Notes: a model not told the origin generated them from the letters alone. A DNA stretch of 64,000 nucleotides from Eleginops maclovinus (GCF_036324505.1 NC_086360.1:20834761-20898760), one strand, 5' to 3'. Counted from the first letter of the stretch, positions 32,500 through 48,107 are shown. Numbers and translations are program-made.

Positions 32500-35400
32500 C
32501 ATGTCTGAGGGTCTGTGTGTGTGTTCAGAAAGAGACAGCGTGTTATGCCACAGACAGAAAGAGGCACAGCTTGGTTGCTTGGCTGTAGCTCCTCTCTATT
32601 TATGTTCTTGCTTGTGTTTGTGTGCTTCTCTGTATCGTGGTGTGTGGATGTATCACTGCAACAAATATATCCTCCTTTGTATCTACGTGTCATTATGCAT
32701 GCATAGTTTTGTACGGGTGCATCTCTTTATGCAATTTGATCCCGGGCTGTCTTTTTCTTTAGCATCTGGTCCTCATGTTTGTGGCAGAAAGCCAATCCCC
32801 TTGGGCGGATTGGCTCCAAAGTCATATGACTAATGATATGCCAAATAGGTACTGAAGTGGATGTGTGTGTTTTTCACTCAAAGATTTCACCCCATAGGAG
32901 GTTTTCTGAGGGCTTTTTAAATATAGTTGTGTGTATATTGTGTGCTTCAAGCGTTGTGGGACGAGTGAGGTTGTCCTTGCATCTCATACAGGAATTCGTA
33001 AGCCGACCCATGCACTAACCACTTCCCTGGTCTGTATATGACCAAACAGCCCCATATGTCTGGCTTCTGTGTTGTTCACACACATAATCTCTCGCCTCTC
33101 TCATTTTCAATGCCTGCAAGTCTCGTCTGTTCGTCTCTTTGTCTTCCTGTTTGTTTTCACATCTTGTCTTCCTGTCTATCCACCTGCCTTCCTGTAATAA
33201 CACGCATCCCATCACACACAATATTCAGCAGTCGTGGCTTTCATTATTAGATAATTAAGAAACCTAAATTAGCACCCAGAGCAACATTGGTGTTTGGCTG
33301 GGAGAAATAGAGTTTGTTCACAGTTAATTTTCTTGTTGGTCCAAAAAACAAATTGAGAGAAAGTGAATGTACTGGAGTTGCCATTGCATGTTTAATGTCA
33401 GATAGATATTGGCCTTTATGTCATTTTAGTACTGACTGCTGGTGATAATTGGACACAAATGTGATGGAGAGCGTTGGGGAAACTATTTTTAAAATGTTTT
33501 TTGAACCCTTTATTGTACCCTTTTTGACATCATTCATTTTTTCCTGCTCCACACCCCAACAGCATTACAAGCATGCATCCATCTTCCAACACACCCAAAC
33601 CCATACATACAAACACAATGACTCACACAGAGGAACACTTTTTATCCCGAACCCACAACACCTTAATATAGACATAAACACATTGACACATGCATATGCT
33701 GTCTGCCTGTCATTGTGCTTGTAAGAGCTGGAGGCTTTAAACTAATTAGTAGTGCGAGAAACGCCCAAGGGTGCCTTTCTTGCTAATCAGGGTCAGACCA
33801 GTTTCATTGTTATCCGAGCAACTCATGAACGAGAGAATTTTAATCTGTAATTGTGTCAGTGTGTCTGTGTTTGCGTGTGTCTAAAGTTTAAGGTGTTTCC
33901 CTTTATCTATGTTTATATATTGTTGTCTTTGCACTTGTAACTGACATGTGACATTAGTTTTTTGCAGCTTCAGAAGACTGATGAAACCTGACTGACACTA
34001 TCTTTCTCATACAAACACAGGACCATGCAAACACAGGACATACGCAAGGATGAATTAGATTTGCTAACTGAGGGTAGCAAGTTGTAGATGATAGCTCTGT
34101 CATCAGTGTTTCTCTGACTGCATTTCTGTGGTTGGCCCCATTATAATCTGCTATTGACTCATCACGTATTATGTGGTTTGGTTAATCCAGTTTCAGCTTG
34201 GATCTATTTTTATCCAATGCATACTTCAGGAAACTTAACCATAATTATAAACACATTGAAGGGAGGACAAAAAAGTTAAGAGCAAAAAGGTCATATCTTT
34301 TTTCTTCCTTTTTTTGGAAAAATAGATTAAAAAGTATTATGATATCTAAATGAATCATATTTTTTTAGATAACTTTGTGGGTTGTCATGGCAGAATGAGC
34401 TCCTCGAGACACCCTCTCTACAGAAGCAGTTTGGAGAACTTTGATGCCATTTGTTTGCATATCTGTGCACTGCCCACTTTTTGCCCCGGTCCTGATTTGG
34501 CGTTGCAGGTGATATGAACCTATCACTCGAAAGTCTGTAGTATTAAGTGAGTTTTAGCTCATATATAGATTAATCTAGATAGTACATTACTCTGTAAATC
34601 AATCATGGTCATCTAAGGACAGACGATTTTTACATTTGAATACAATCTGGCAATAAAATAATCTCTTTTTCTCTATTTCTCTTGCTCTCTCTCTCTCTGT
34701 CTCTGACTAAAATATATCACACTCACTTCTACATACATTTTTAATCATTACAATCAATATATTCCTATTTAATACCATGTGCTAAATACTGATGCATTTC
34801 TCAACAGAGTAATATCGACTTCCTGGATGTTGTTATGCTCCATTATGGCTGTTATGGTTTTTGGTTGAATTGCTTTTCCCCTTTGCTGCAATGATCGATA
34901 ATACAATAATAATAATTTATCTAAAATAAAAGCCATATTTATGGGACATTTTGAGATATGTAGATGTTACATTTTGTTTATAAAAAATCCTAGGTTATGT
35001 CAGTGCATCTCATTTGAATATTTCTCCTGTCTGAATGACCACAGTATTAATTTGGTACAGAATTAACAGTAAGGAGACATCCAAAAGAACTTCAACCCTG
35101 TAGCCCATTGATCTTATTCGTATGATTAAAGCATGTGTGGTGTTGCTGCAGCTTGGCAATGTATGCCATGTGGTCACAGTGTGAGATGTCAATTGTATGC
35201 CGGTTGTATCACCAGGGCCCTCTGTAGCAGTGCGGAAATAACCAGACACCAGTATAGATTTTTCCATCACACTATTTTAGGATGCCTCCTGTGCATACTG
35301 TATCAGTTGTGAGCTACAATGTACGTGCATGCATGTTTCACCTTGGTTAACGGGGTCCAGAAATTGTAGATGCCCGTTAACCTCTATTTGACAGAATTAA

Positions 35401-37589
35401 GCAGTATGTAGGGCATTGCATTACATTGCTTTGAGGCAAAATCATATCACTATATTTGGGGATTTTTGTGGCCAGCTGAAGGATTACATGAGTCCTCTAC
35501 TATCTGAGAAAATGCTTTGACCTCTTCGGGTTATAAAATCCCACTCCAAGCCTGATTGGATAAAATGAAAACTGCATTGCCATTCAGATGAATGCATGGC
35601 TGTTTTACTCTGTCGGTGAGAGGTTTTCAATTCCACACAGGTTTGTTTTTGTTTGTGCAAGTGCGATACAATATGAGGAACTCTAACTACAAAATGGATA
35701 AACAACATGCAATTGCTATTTGAAGTACACACAAAAAAGGACCTTCCTGTTATGCCTCAGATCTCTATGTGGTTTATTTGGCTGTCTGCGTCTCAGTCTG
35801 TCTGCGATTTTTAGACTCCTGTATTCTCCCTCCCCTCCATTTCCTCCTCTCTATTTATGGATCTTTGAGCAACAGTTTTTTTTTAAATACAGGCAGATAT
35901 TTAGGATTTGTCGTGTTGAAAAATGGACAACATATTGGTAAATATTAAAGTTTAAATTGACACACTTGTTATACATTTGACATGCAGCAATATGGATGCA
36001 TTGTAACTTATCAGCTAGTAAAAGCAGCAAAATTAGTGAATAATTGCAGGTCCTTCAGCCTCTAAGTTATTCATTTAAAGCATAAATAACTCTTTTGTTT
36101 AATTGATTACCACTGGTGGACATATGCTACCTGTGACGATACGTTCCAGGTAGAATTTGCTTCATTTTAACACAGTCACAGGCCCAAAAGGCGCTGAATC
36201 TCTGCTTTACAGTATTATGCAGAGTGTTCTGGGTTGCTGAACTGACTGTGTAGAGTGTGATCTCTGCTTGTCTGTGCCAGACTGAAGTCCAGAGGTGTTT
36301 GGTTTGGCTTCAGTCTCTGTTTGATCAGGCTGTTTCTGGAATACTGACTGACCTGTTCCGAGCCAAATGCATCTCTCCCCGAACACACTAGCATTTATCC
36401 TTGCTGCTACGTGACCTTTTTCCTGGTTACCATCACATTAGATAGAATTCCGCACCAATATACTCACTTTTAGATATTTTTACAGAATTATAAATGTAAC
36501 AATATTGCTTTTTTTATCCATGCATTATCAGATGAGTGCAATCTAAACATGCAAAGAATATGTATCTTTTTTTGTTCAATGTTTGAAAGCCGTGAGAGTT
36601 CCTTTACCCTCCCTAACCTTTTCCTGTTTGTTTTCTGATCTGAACCACAGTCCAAAGTTTAAACTGATACATCCTCACCAGAGTGTGAGCTTCTGCAGAC
36701 ATGTCTGAGGTTCAGAGAGGTTAACAACATTCCCAACATCACCACAGGTAGCAGTGGGGTGTCAGCACCCAGCAATAGATTGTATGCATTGTTGGAAAAC
36801 CTCCTGGCAGGTGACAAATTACAGTACTGTGTTGTTGACCACCCATTGATCTGCAATAATGGGCTGGCCAATAATGCTCTTAAAGGAACCTTATGGTATA
36901 TACATGTAAAGCTTAGAGCATGATGTAAGTGAACATGGTAACCTACACTGAAACAGAAACATATCTGCTGTCTGTTGGATCAGTTGAGGCTAAATTATAG
37001 GAACATTCACAACAGCAATTTAAGATGTATCTTGTGTTTTGAAGTTTTTATGGATTATTCTCTTATTTCTTCTAATGCATAGCCATAGTTATGTGTGGAC
37101 AGTTATGCAATGACTATAAATGGGGTGTGCAAATTGAAGTTTAATTGCAAATTGTTTTTCAGTTGCTTAAAGTCATCAGCTAACACCAGGCTTATGTCCC
37201 AAAGCGTTCTGTCCCTTTAATAAAAGATTTGGAACATTTTTGTACTGTTATGCGGAAAAGTAAATAAATCATAGAATTATCTATTTTATATTTAAGCAAA
37301 TGCCACAAAAGGCCACACTAAAGAAAACTACAAGAGGTAGAACAGATGAGGAACATCGAAATTCAATGGTGTTTTTTTACACAAGTTAAAGTATTATTAT
37401 ATGCCACGAATTGACCTCTTTCCACACTGCACTAAAGAGCTCTAGGGACAAAATATTGAAGGCACTTTGCAGGTAGTCCATGATAAGCTCCCTTCTTATC
37501 CTTGTGGATTTGCTGAAAGGAATATTAAGACCTTACAGGTGAATTTATCTGGTAGATTATATGTAAATCACTTTCAAACTGACTGATAA
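32500..37589. other. Intergenic region without recognisable genes
   Basis: Only short chance frames are present. There are short (TC)n-like tracts near 34680. No transposon ends or domain-coding sequence were identified. Confidence 0.45.
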
Positions 37590-38124
37590 TACACTGTCCG
37601 GCCAAAAAAAAAGGTCACAAGCCTGTGGGGGGCAGTGCTATGATCTGGGGTTGCTGCAGTTGGTCTGGTCTAGGTTCAGAAATGTTGTGTGTCAAAAGAA
37701 TGAGGTCAGCTGACTACCTGAATATACTGAAGGACCAGGTTATTCCGTCAATGGATTTGTTCTTCCCTGATGGCACGGACATGTTCCAAGGTGACAATCC
37801 CAGGATCCATCGGGCTCACATTGTGAAAGAGTGGTTCAGGGAGCATGAGACATCATTTTCACACATGGATTGGCCCCCACAGAGTCCAGACCTGAACCCG
37901 ATTGAGAATCTTTGGGATGTGCTGGAGAAGACTTTGCGCAATGGTCCGAATCTCCCGTCATCAATACAAGATCTTGGCGAAAAATGTATGCACGACAGAA
38001 ATAAATGGTGTGACATTGCAGAAGCTTGTGGAAACGACGCCACAGCGAATGCGTGCCGTATTCAAAGCTAAAGGCGGTCCAACGAATATTAGAGTGTGTG
38101 ACTTTTTTTTGGCCAGGCAGTGTA
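37590..38124 (+). mobile_element. Internally deleted Tc1/mariner element
   Basis: Short terminal inverted repeats are visible: TACACTGTCCGGCCAAAAAA at the left (37590 onwards), and the complementary ttttttggccaggcagtgta at the right end (to 38124). TA flanks both. The body of about 530 bp encodes only the C-terminal part of a Tc1 transposase, so the element is a deletion derivative. Confidence 0.9.
37625..38085 (+). pseudogene. Tc1-type transposase, C-terminal fragment with a frameshift
   Basis: The open frame from 37625 carries [12 protein letters not shown], then [17 protein letters not shown] (second catalytic Asp block) and [14 protein letters not shown] (third acidic residue, Glu). The N-terminal paired-type helix-turn-helix and the first catalytic Asp are absent. 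The frame continues to 38071 with an unlikely C-terminus. The conserved ending [20 protein letters not shown] is found in the next frame (about 38020-38085), showing a frameshift near 38010. It is inactive. Confidence 0.9.
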
Positions 38125-39247
38125 TAATCAGATGTGGCATAAAGATCATGTGCGGTGGATTACACTTGCTAAACTTGTAAAAGGCATGATATAACAGAGG
38201 TTGTTTTGCCCTTGTTGAGTCAAAATTCAGCCATCAATTACTAATCCTGGGTCTATTTTTTATTCAGTGTTCATTGCAATGCTTTGTCTTTGACATTATT
38301 TCTGGTCATACCTTTGACTAAAGCAAACCTTCATCACTATGGCCTGCACAGCCACTGAATCCTCCAAGTGTCCCAACAGGCTTAGCACTCACTCCAAGGT
38401 AATTAAAGTAATCTTTCACTTTGCTGGAGCATTAGCCACATCACTTAGTGCTTGTGTTTCCTTATGATTCAACAGACACTGTATAAATCACCATCCCTTT
38501 TTGTTTGCAATTTTTGAGACTATTGTCTAGTGTAGATCCCATAATAGCCTACATAAAATGCTGTCTTTACAGCTTTTGAGATATAATTAGATGTCAAATG
38601 TCATCATTTTCCAGCCAGGTGAACATTCACTTTAAGAGCTTGGACCCACAGCTGAAGAGAGCCTTAATAAGATTAGCCCTGCCGTTTGACAGCCAGAGCT
38701 TAAAAGGCACCACTACTGACCTGTGTGTCTCTCTCCAGCAGAGATTGTGCACCTGTATTTGTTTGCACATTTATGTGCTATAAATTGTTTGTTAGTGGGT
38801 GAGCTTTTTTATTTATGCTTGCTTATGATTGATTTAAGGCAAAACCAGACTATATTGTGAGTATGTGTCTGCATGTCTGTACATGAAACCTTAGAATAAC
38901 AAGACAAGAAACACATGCCTGTGCAGCCTCAGTCCCCTCAAGTCAGAATGCAGAGTGTACATTATGTCTGCGTTATGCACAGTTTGTCTTAATCATCTTT
39001 GTGCCACTCAAGAATTTAGAGTATCCACCCAACCCTTGAAACTTTCAAAACCCCCTGTCCACCTCCATATCATACTGCTTGAGGCTCTACCTAGGAAACG
39101 GTTGCAACATGAAGGCAGATGGTGGCAGATATGCTGCTATTGTTGGTGGTTTGGCACCCTAGATGCCACATGACTCTAAATGGGCAATCTGAGGGCAGCT
39201 AGTTATGGACATTGAGGAATATGCAGCACTGTCTTTTTCACCCCAGC
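38125..39247. other. Intergenic region without recognisable features
   Basis: No coding or repeat structure was identified between the Tc1 remnant and the next CA-linked repeat copy. Confidence 0.45.
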
Positions 39248-39626
<379 letters not shown>

Positions 39627-40833
39627 CACAATCACTCATTCCACGCTCCAAGCTTCCCTTAGGCTCAGCTATTCCCACTTGTATCCAGGTCCAGGAACTC
39701 AAGGCACTTCACATTCCCGACATATTCCAACATCATGGCCCATCATCACCAGCACAGACTTGATCTGCTTGTACCTCAGTTTTACATTCAGTATACAAAG
39801 ACTCACAAAATGACATAACACTTTCTGCATCTGGAACAAACAAAACTATGACAAGTATTTCCTCATAAATTGCTCTTTTCTTTGTGTACCTCATAAATCT
39901 TAAACAGACTTTTTATTTGAATCCATGATGGGTTTTGAGGGCATATCTGACGCAACATAACAACTGCCTGCACATCGAACCCACCTTTAAAATGAATAAT
40001 GAATTCGTTTTCATATTTTTTTCAGAATTCTGCGAGTCGATAATAGTTGGTAAATGTGTTGATTTTGATATGTTTGACGGTCTTTGGTCTTCCAGAAAGA
40101 CAACAACCAAGAACACAAGAGTTAGTTATGTGGTAATGAATAGATATTTTATAATTAAATAAATTAAGCATGCATAAAGAGGTTTTCAAATTGAGTCTTT
40201 TTTAACCACAATTAAAAGTTTTATGCACACTATCTCTCCTGAAAACAAAAAACAACATTAATTTAAGAATGATGACTTTCAAAAGCTCCTGACTAATTCT
40301 CTGTAGCCTTTTACTCCATTCTAATGTTTTTGTAAGCAATGGAGTGACATGTCTTCATTAGGATATAATGAAGCAACAACAGCTGCTCACATACACAAAG
40401 TTTACCAACTGACTGTAGATAAGACAATCTACTGATAACTTAGAGTGTTAACAATCCCCGCCTCTCCCGCTTGCACTAGTCTCTCTCCTTCTGTACTTTC
40501 TCTCAGGCCTTATCTAACATTGAATGTTTTTACTTAAACTCACACTCTAACATGGCCATCACCCGTCGCCAAATAGGCCGGCTGTTACAAAACACTCTGT
40601 TTGATGCCAGGGGCTGGATTTACAGCACAACATCTCAGCCACCTCTCTGTGTCAAAGTGTGTGTTTGTGTGGTTCACTGATTGAAATAGATGTGTGTTTC
40701 TGTTTGTTTGTCAGTCTTCCATTTTCTTATACAACTGCTCATTTAGGAATGCCAGATTTCCCAAGGCTTGTTTCTTTAGCCTCCAGTCATTTCAATCTTA
40801 CCTTTGACTTCAAACCAAATTATGTTAGACTAT

Positions 40834-40835
<2 letters not shown>

Positions 40836-40908
<73 letters not shown>

Positions 40909-40909
40909 G
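40836..40909. repeat. (TC)n microsatellite
   Basis: About 74 bp of CT units, with minor GT interruptions at the right end. Confidence 0.98.
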
Positions 40910-43899
40910 TGTGTGTCCTGGATGCAGGTAGAACTTAATCTTTGATACTGTTATCAGTATCATGATGCTGGGGGCCTGTTGGGAAGACCCACCGCAGCTC
41001 TGACCTACTTATATTAGTGCACAGGGCTGCATGTATATGTTTTAGCATTGTTTGTGCATTTGAGTTTGCGTGTGCATGTGTGTTTGTTTTATAGTGCTTG
41101 GGACTGTGTGTGTTTGAGGAAAACTCTCTATGGACGTGGGTAGTGTGAGAAGCTGGGTGTTTTGACAGCTTTAGAACAGTTCCAGTACAGTGCTGAGGCA
41201 GGGGGTGTGCAGGCCTGTTGGGTATTTGGGCGAGCTGTAGGGGTGAGTTTAGGGTCAGTGGAGGAGTGGACAAGAGGGAATGAGATGAGGGGAAAAGTTT
41301 TATTTCAAAGTGCTCTACGACCATTAAAATGATACCTGATATCCATTGCTTAGAACTTCTCTATAGGAATTCCGAGCACATCTATTATTGAGGCAATGCC
41401 TCGCAGTTATCGGTGCAAGCAGTGCAAAGACCTGCAACTGAGCTAAAACCTGGTCGGGAACAGTTATCAGCGGTAAGTGCTTTATTAATTCCCCTAATGT
41501 CGTCCCCAAATGTTGTGTATCAAAATGTTCATATAACAAAAACTCATGATGTCCTCTGTAATCAACCTATTTGAGTCAAACGTTTCTCCATAATGTAAAC
41601 AAGTATTTTACTGAGCTGACATAGTTCTGTTAAAACAGGTCTCTCATACTTTAAATGGTGGATCATGGATGGCATGATGGGTGAATGATGGCATTTACAG
41701 AGATAATATAAAAGTATTGCAGAAGGGAATCAGGATACCACCTTGTTATTTACTGAACTGGAAAAAAATGTTTTCATCAAAAAAAACTAATTCAATCTTT
41801 CCAAAAGACTTGAGGAACATTGGATGGCGATGCATATACTGCAGACTCAACTGAGTATTTGTCCAAGCAGCAGGACACTCCTTGTTGAGGTAGTTATGCC
41901 AAAGAATGATCTCAGCTCATTCTCCCAACTTTAATCTCACCAAAGTGTAAAAGCAATGGGAGTAGACTTCCCACACACTTAATAAAAGAGCGATAAAGCT
42001 CCTAAACAAAGCCTCTATGTCCTTTTTGTACTACTGTAGCTGGAAAGGCCAGACATAAAATCAGCCTGCTGCTTGAGAGTTCTCTCCCAAGTTTACCTCT
42101 CAAACAAAGGGGCCACCTCTCCCCATTTATATGCCCTCTCAGTGCCAGCGCTGTTGAACCCCTGCTTTCCTCAGCAGCATTCCAGCCCATCTTTCATGCT
42201 GTTTCATTCTGGCCATGCCAGCCAGGTCAGGGGCCAGAGCTTTCTCAGGGCTTGAAGACAACTCTTGACAAAAATATTTTAAAAAATACATCTCCACTTG
42301 GTTGCAGATTGAACTTTTGTTCACTTTATTGTGTTAATGTTTTGTTATGCATGTATGCTTTGTCAAAAAACACATAAAAACAAAACTCTATGAGATGTGG
42401 GGATAGATTACGGAGCAAAAGGGTCAAGATAGTAGATTTGTGGTTTTCTATAGCTTTATTCTGCTTCATGAAAATGATTCACTGTATGCTTATAGTCTGT
42501 CAGCCACTGCTGATATATGATATGGATCTGTCACAAAGGTGTATTCTATTGGTGTAGTGGCCACTGACATATTCTAGCTGAGTGCTTATACCTTTGATTC
42601 AGAGAGGCCAGTACTAAATTCTACCAGTAGATGGCTGTCTTCAGTCTTCCACAGTAAGGATAGGAAGTTGGTAGATCAGATGGTCACCACATGGCCTTAC
42701 ACTGCAACAATGTCAAAAATGAATTAGATCTAATGCAATCAAATTCTAAAACCCACATCTTATCTCAAATTCCAGGCATGGCTATAATGAAAGGCAGATG
42801 ACTCAGAAGAAGGGTTCTTTCCTAAAAACATGCCCGGACAAAGTCTTTCGCTGGATAACATCACATTTACAATAGTTGAAAGTGAAAATTGTTTTGCTGG
42901 CAGAATAATAAGGTATTTTTACCTACTGGCAACATGGCAGCATTTTCCCTCTCTGGTACAGCTTAACATTCCTGAAATGAATTCCCAGACATTGAGATCT
43001 TGGAAAAATGTGAAGGGTAGAAGGCTGTGTATTATCCACAGCAATCCATGGTCTGCCTTTTTTCTTGGCTCCTGCATTGGCTTTTGTTGCAACACACAAG
43101 TGTTGCTATGTGGTAGCTAGTTGCTATGCCTGAACACCCAGAATAAACATAGAACAAATATTCTCTCATCTACCCTTGACACATCTACACAATTGAATAT
43201 GTATCTGTATTGAAGTTGGGATTGACAATGACTAACATGTATGAGCAAGGATTCAAGGAGAAATTATTTATTGTCATTACTATGATGGATATTTTAGTTT
43301 TCCTTTTTTGGTAAATAGTCGCCATGCCTTTTTTGTACCCATCCCTCGTGTTTAAAAAATAATGAGAGACATAATGACAGAGAGTCTACAACCAGTACAG
43401 TCATCGAAGTGAATGCTCCACTAACAAACGGCAACGTGCTTTGCGGCATGTATTGAGTTAACAGGACGGAAAGAGCAAAGTTTCGGGGCGGGAATACTAT
43501 CATCTTTGAAGGATATGATTGGCTCCTGTGTCCTAATCTCTTATGAGACGTTTAGGTGGTCAATATCAGCTCCAAAATCCAATGTCTCAAGTCTTCAATC
43601 TAACTTGTTTTGTTCAACCACTTTTATCGAGTGATTTTTATGTCGAAGTAAACTACTTGATGGCTGTCTCCAGTGCCAAGTCACACGGCACAGCAACACT
43701 GACAATGCAAGAGTACACTTAAACGCTAGGGTTAGATTTGTATCGAAATTAATGCAAAATCATTGTTTATTTTTCTCATCATTAATGTCTTCTATGCTTT
43801 CTAATCTACTCCAAAATACTACGTCCGTGTATCGGTAGTAACTATTACAGTAGGGATGATTTAGCGGCGAAATTGAACATGAAACGTACTTTTTCTGAC

Positions 43900-44347
43900 C
43901 GCACCTGAACACAACACAAGATGAGCAGGGCTACTTGTGTCGTGACGCGCAGTCGTGGAGGCGTGACTGAGGAAATCAGCTGGGGAAACAACAACAGAAA
44001 AGGAGGTGACTCAGACCAGACATATATTTAGTCCGGTCATGTTTACATTTTATTGTAAAAATCTTCCCGATTAAAAATAACAACAGCATCTTATCAGGTC
44101 TGCAGCAGCGAGTCAGTACTTGCTTAGGTCTGTGAGACGCCGGATTACAGAGGCAGCGAGGGGAAGTAAAAGATAGAGGATGTGACAGGGCAGAGGTCCT
44201 GCAGTTATATGAGCTCTTTGACAAGCAGCTGGACCACTGCGACCACTGCGACCACTTCTGCATTCTCTGCGCGTATTTGTCCGGTGTCACAGACCGGCTA
44301 AACCCCCTGCAGAGTGGCATGTGGGTCAACTCCGGAACCGTCGGAAG
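43900..44347 (+). promoter_or_regulatory. Candidate promoter / first non-coding exon of the RHOBTB gene
   Basis: This is the CpG-richest stretch upstream of the coding exons (for example CGTGACGCGCAGTCGTGGAGG near 43940). It ends with a plausible donor (GTCGGAAG|gtaggc at 44347/44348). The first coding exon 5.6 kb downstream begins at an acceptor, so an upstream exon is required. There is no transcript evidence. Confidence 0.25.
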
Positions 44348-45118
44348 GTAGGCACCCTTCCTGCAGAAATACTGGGTCACATGCTCCCAATGCGATTCTC
44401 GATGTGCACAATGCAATCCACACACCATTTGCAATGTCCTTATCCCTAAAGATACCGAAATCATTATCTGTAGACCAATTCATTAATTGTGACTTCATCG
44501 TACTTAATGGGCTTTTAAGCCCCTCTATAAAGTCCCTGTAGTCGTCTCAAGAGCTCTTATTGAAATGTTTAACATTATTTAAGCAGCCAGATATATCAAT
44601 GGCAAGCAATACTTTAAAACCCACGCGTGTACACTGCTGCTTCAGACCGTTTCGATTCAGTAGTGCAGCGGATGGGCTTGGCACATTACGCAAGAACCGC
44701 ATAATTTGGGAAGTAGGCTGAAATCCACCTGCATTTTACAACATATGTCAAATGCTTATTAGCCACGGCGCTGGATGCCAAGTGTAGTATACGCTGCTTT
44801 TTATTCCTCCACACAGGGATGACAAATACAATAGATTGTCTGATTTGATGAATTGGTTTCCCAAAAAAATATGAATGAGCCAGGTGGTTATGAATGACTG
44901 CGGGACAAGGGAGCGCACGAGGTGCTTTTCATTGATGAGTCTAGTGATGCTTCAGCACAGGAAAAGCAACAAGATTATAACTGTGACAAATTAAATAATG
45001 ACAAAATATAACGTGCAGAATATCAGTTTGAAAGTACGCATCTGCACTCGTGAACGCACGCGCATGGTGAATACATGGACTCACACGCACACCCACTGTA
45101 ATGCTTATCCCGTGGCGA

Positions 45119-45126
45119 TGACGTCA
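45119..45126. promoter_or_regulatory. Consensus CRE (TGACGTCA)
   Basis: A perfect palindromic CREB/ATF octamer lies about 4.8 kb upstream of the first RHOBTB coding exon. Occupancy is unknown, and a single octamer can occur by chance. Confidence 0.3.
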
Positions 45127-47967
45127 TCAGAGAGCTTGTATTACGCAGGTGGCTGTGGCTGGTGAAGAAGACTTTCACTTTACCTGGATATATATAAAGT
45201 AATAATAGATGTTATATTCCTTTCCATTTATAAGCTATTAATCTTATCCGCAGGGTTGCATAAACAATGTGGCATAACTGTCTTGCATATTGTGCAATCT
45301 TTGTCTTTTGGCCAACACATGTATCTCCTCAAAAGATGCCTATTTTTGCAACCCCTCTGTGGCCCATCCTTTTGCTAAAGAAAACAAAAAAAACTGTAAA
45401 TGTCTTACATTTTTAGCATCACTTTATTCTTTCCACATCCTGGTACAAATACTTTTTTTGTTTTGGTTTTAGACCTTCTATCACTACTAGTGTTAATGAA
45501 TAAGGGATCTGGACTGTCATTGTGTATAACGTCAGATGGATCTGGGACAGAGCTATTTATTGTCCTGGTTAGGCCCTATGCCCAACGCTGTGTCAACAGC
45601 TTTGAGATAACAGTGCAGCACTGACAGACCCACATGGAATAGTCCACCAGCATTTTATGGTTGCCTTGAAAGTTCTGGCCCCTGTTACAGGCTGTGGCAA
45701 AAGGTACAAAGGGAAATAGACCATGCAGTTGTGTGTATATGTTATGCTTTATGTGCGCTCTCCCTTGTACTGAACCCAGTTATTACATGGAGCGTACAGC
45801 ATTGGTAAAAGGTCTAGGGAGGAAAATATAACAAATGTGAGAAATACTGAGAGAAAAAAAGAACATTGTAGATATTGAACAGAAACATTTTAAGCGTTGA
45901 AGAAGATAATGGAAAAAAGACAAACAAGTTGAGACACCGAGAGAGACAGAGAGAAAGAGTAGGTGGAAAATACGGACAAGGGAGGAGGAAGATGGGGAGG
46001 GATAAAGGAAATTAGGGCACAGGAGCCTTCCTGTGTATACAAAGTTTTGTTGCAGCAGAGAAAGGAAGAGAGGAGGATGGCTTTCTCAAGCAGGCTGACA
46101 TGCTGCTCCCAAAGACCCTCTCATTCATTAGGATTGATGTGTACATTTTGCCGTCTCCTACGGGCCATGCAGTAATAACAGTACCATCTGCAGTGGGTCA
46201 GGCAAGTACATGCCGACATGCATGTGTGTATGCATGTCTGTGCTGGTGTTTGTGACTGAGGTCTACTGTTGTCAGCCATCCAGGGAGTCAAGCAGAGGCT
46301 ACAGACCAGGTTATGTAACTATTCTGTGCCAGCTGAGCCTGTGGCAGTCTCAATCCCTCACATAACACCCACATTTTCACACATGCACACCTGAAAGCAT
46401 GCAGAAGTACAAATAGGTACACATTTTCTTTCATGTAAGCAGACTTTTGATAAAACACAAATGTAAAAGAATTAGGTTGCATACATGACTGCACATATAG
46501 CCATCGTTTCTTCCAACAATTACACATGGACACTTTGACTATGCAGTCAAGCCTATGATAGTGTAAACCCCATAGCTCTGTGTGAGTGCACAAGTGTCGG
46601 TCCATGTATAAAGTGGGTTATTTGGGTCATTTTTTTGCAAGGCAGGCTGGAGGGAGCAGAGAGGCAGGCGGCTCAGCCAGGGTTTTGGTATAAACTCTTG
46701 CCCCAAGGAAGAGGACAAAAAAGGCGGATGGGGGTTGCGGAGGGCTTCACGATGAGCGGTGGCTGCTAGTGGATCACTAAAGGTGTTGCATAACTGAGGA
46801 AAAGAGACAGACGGGGAAGCAAACTGGATGTGGGGCAGCTGTCTGCTTAATGCTGCTCCTTGATTTCTATCCAGAAAAGAGTGAAAGTAATAGCTGGATA
46901 GACGGATAGAAAGATGACTAAAAGGAGAGAGGAGAGGATAACTTGGTGTGGTTTAGTGGGCACATCTGGGAATAAAGCATACAGAGCTAGAAAAACAGAA
47001 GAATTATTATTTACAAAGGAAGTGTTTTTAAAAAACAAACAAGTAAAGATGACAGGAACTGTGCAAGGAAGTAGAGCTGTAAGCCATCTCCCTATGAATC
47101 CCCCTCTGGCTTTAAAGCAAAGCCGTACTGGGACGCAAACTATCCGAATTATGCATGAGCTTCTTTGTCTGTCTGGACCTGCTGCTCCAAACACACACAC
47201 ACGCGCACACACAGGCACGTGCACGCGCACACGCACACAAAGACACTGACTCAATTTGTGACAATGCAGATTTAACCAGAAGGTCGGCGTATGTGTGTTG
47301 AGTGGGTGTTTGAGTTCCTGTCACAGCGTTCCTAGCACTGTGGTCTTGCCTACACCCATCAATATGTCATTATAAGAGTCAGAAATACATGCAAAAAAAC
47401 TGGGACAGAAACTCATCCTTTCTTCACGCACATCCTTTGATGTTACAAGCCAACAATAATTTGCCCTTGCAGCTTCCTGTGCTGCCTTGTTTGGAAAATG
47501 ACACTGGCCAGCATATGAAGTCTAGACGTCTGTGTACAGTTTACTATAGGGCCTTCGGCTAAAAATGAAACCTGAGCTTTGTGGCTTGTCTTTCCGCTCC
47601 TCTGAGCTGCACCGCTCTGCTCTCACAGACTCTGGCTCCTGCTCATCCCTCAGTCAGGCAATTAAAAAAACATTGTTGAAAGTTTTTGAAAGCTCATACT
47701 GATTAAATATAAACCTGAGAGCAGGTGCATATCTTGTAGGTGCAGTGATGTGTAACAAAATAATTGTGTTATGGTAGTTGACTGACACATGACCACACTC
47801 TGGCTCGAGCCCGATGCGGAGCCTCAGATGGAGGATGATATCTGGGAGCTTGGTACTGTTGATCCCCCTGAGAAACTCTCCACACCACCAACGCCGCCTC
47901 CTGGTTACATCACTGCTAACATCATTCCATGCCTCACAGACCGGCCCTAAGCTCATTACCAGAATAT

Positions 47968-48107
<140 letters not shown>

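Noticed and set aside
42830..43120. Plus-strand open frame of 96 codons
   Set aside because: It looked briefly like a retroelement fragment, but no reverse transcriptase, gag or endonuclease motif could be identified.
43976..44464. Minus-strand open frame of 162 codons with a WSQWSQW repeat
   Set aside because: The WSQ repeat comes from a 9-10 bp tandem repeat (gaccactgc) in GC-richer DNA. It is not a thrombospondin domain, since the Cys pattern is missing. The region fits better as a plus-strand promoter or 5' exon.
46847..47254. Overlapping open frames on both strands (111 and 135 codons)
   Set aside because: They are mutual shadows over GT/CA-rich sequence without family similarity.
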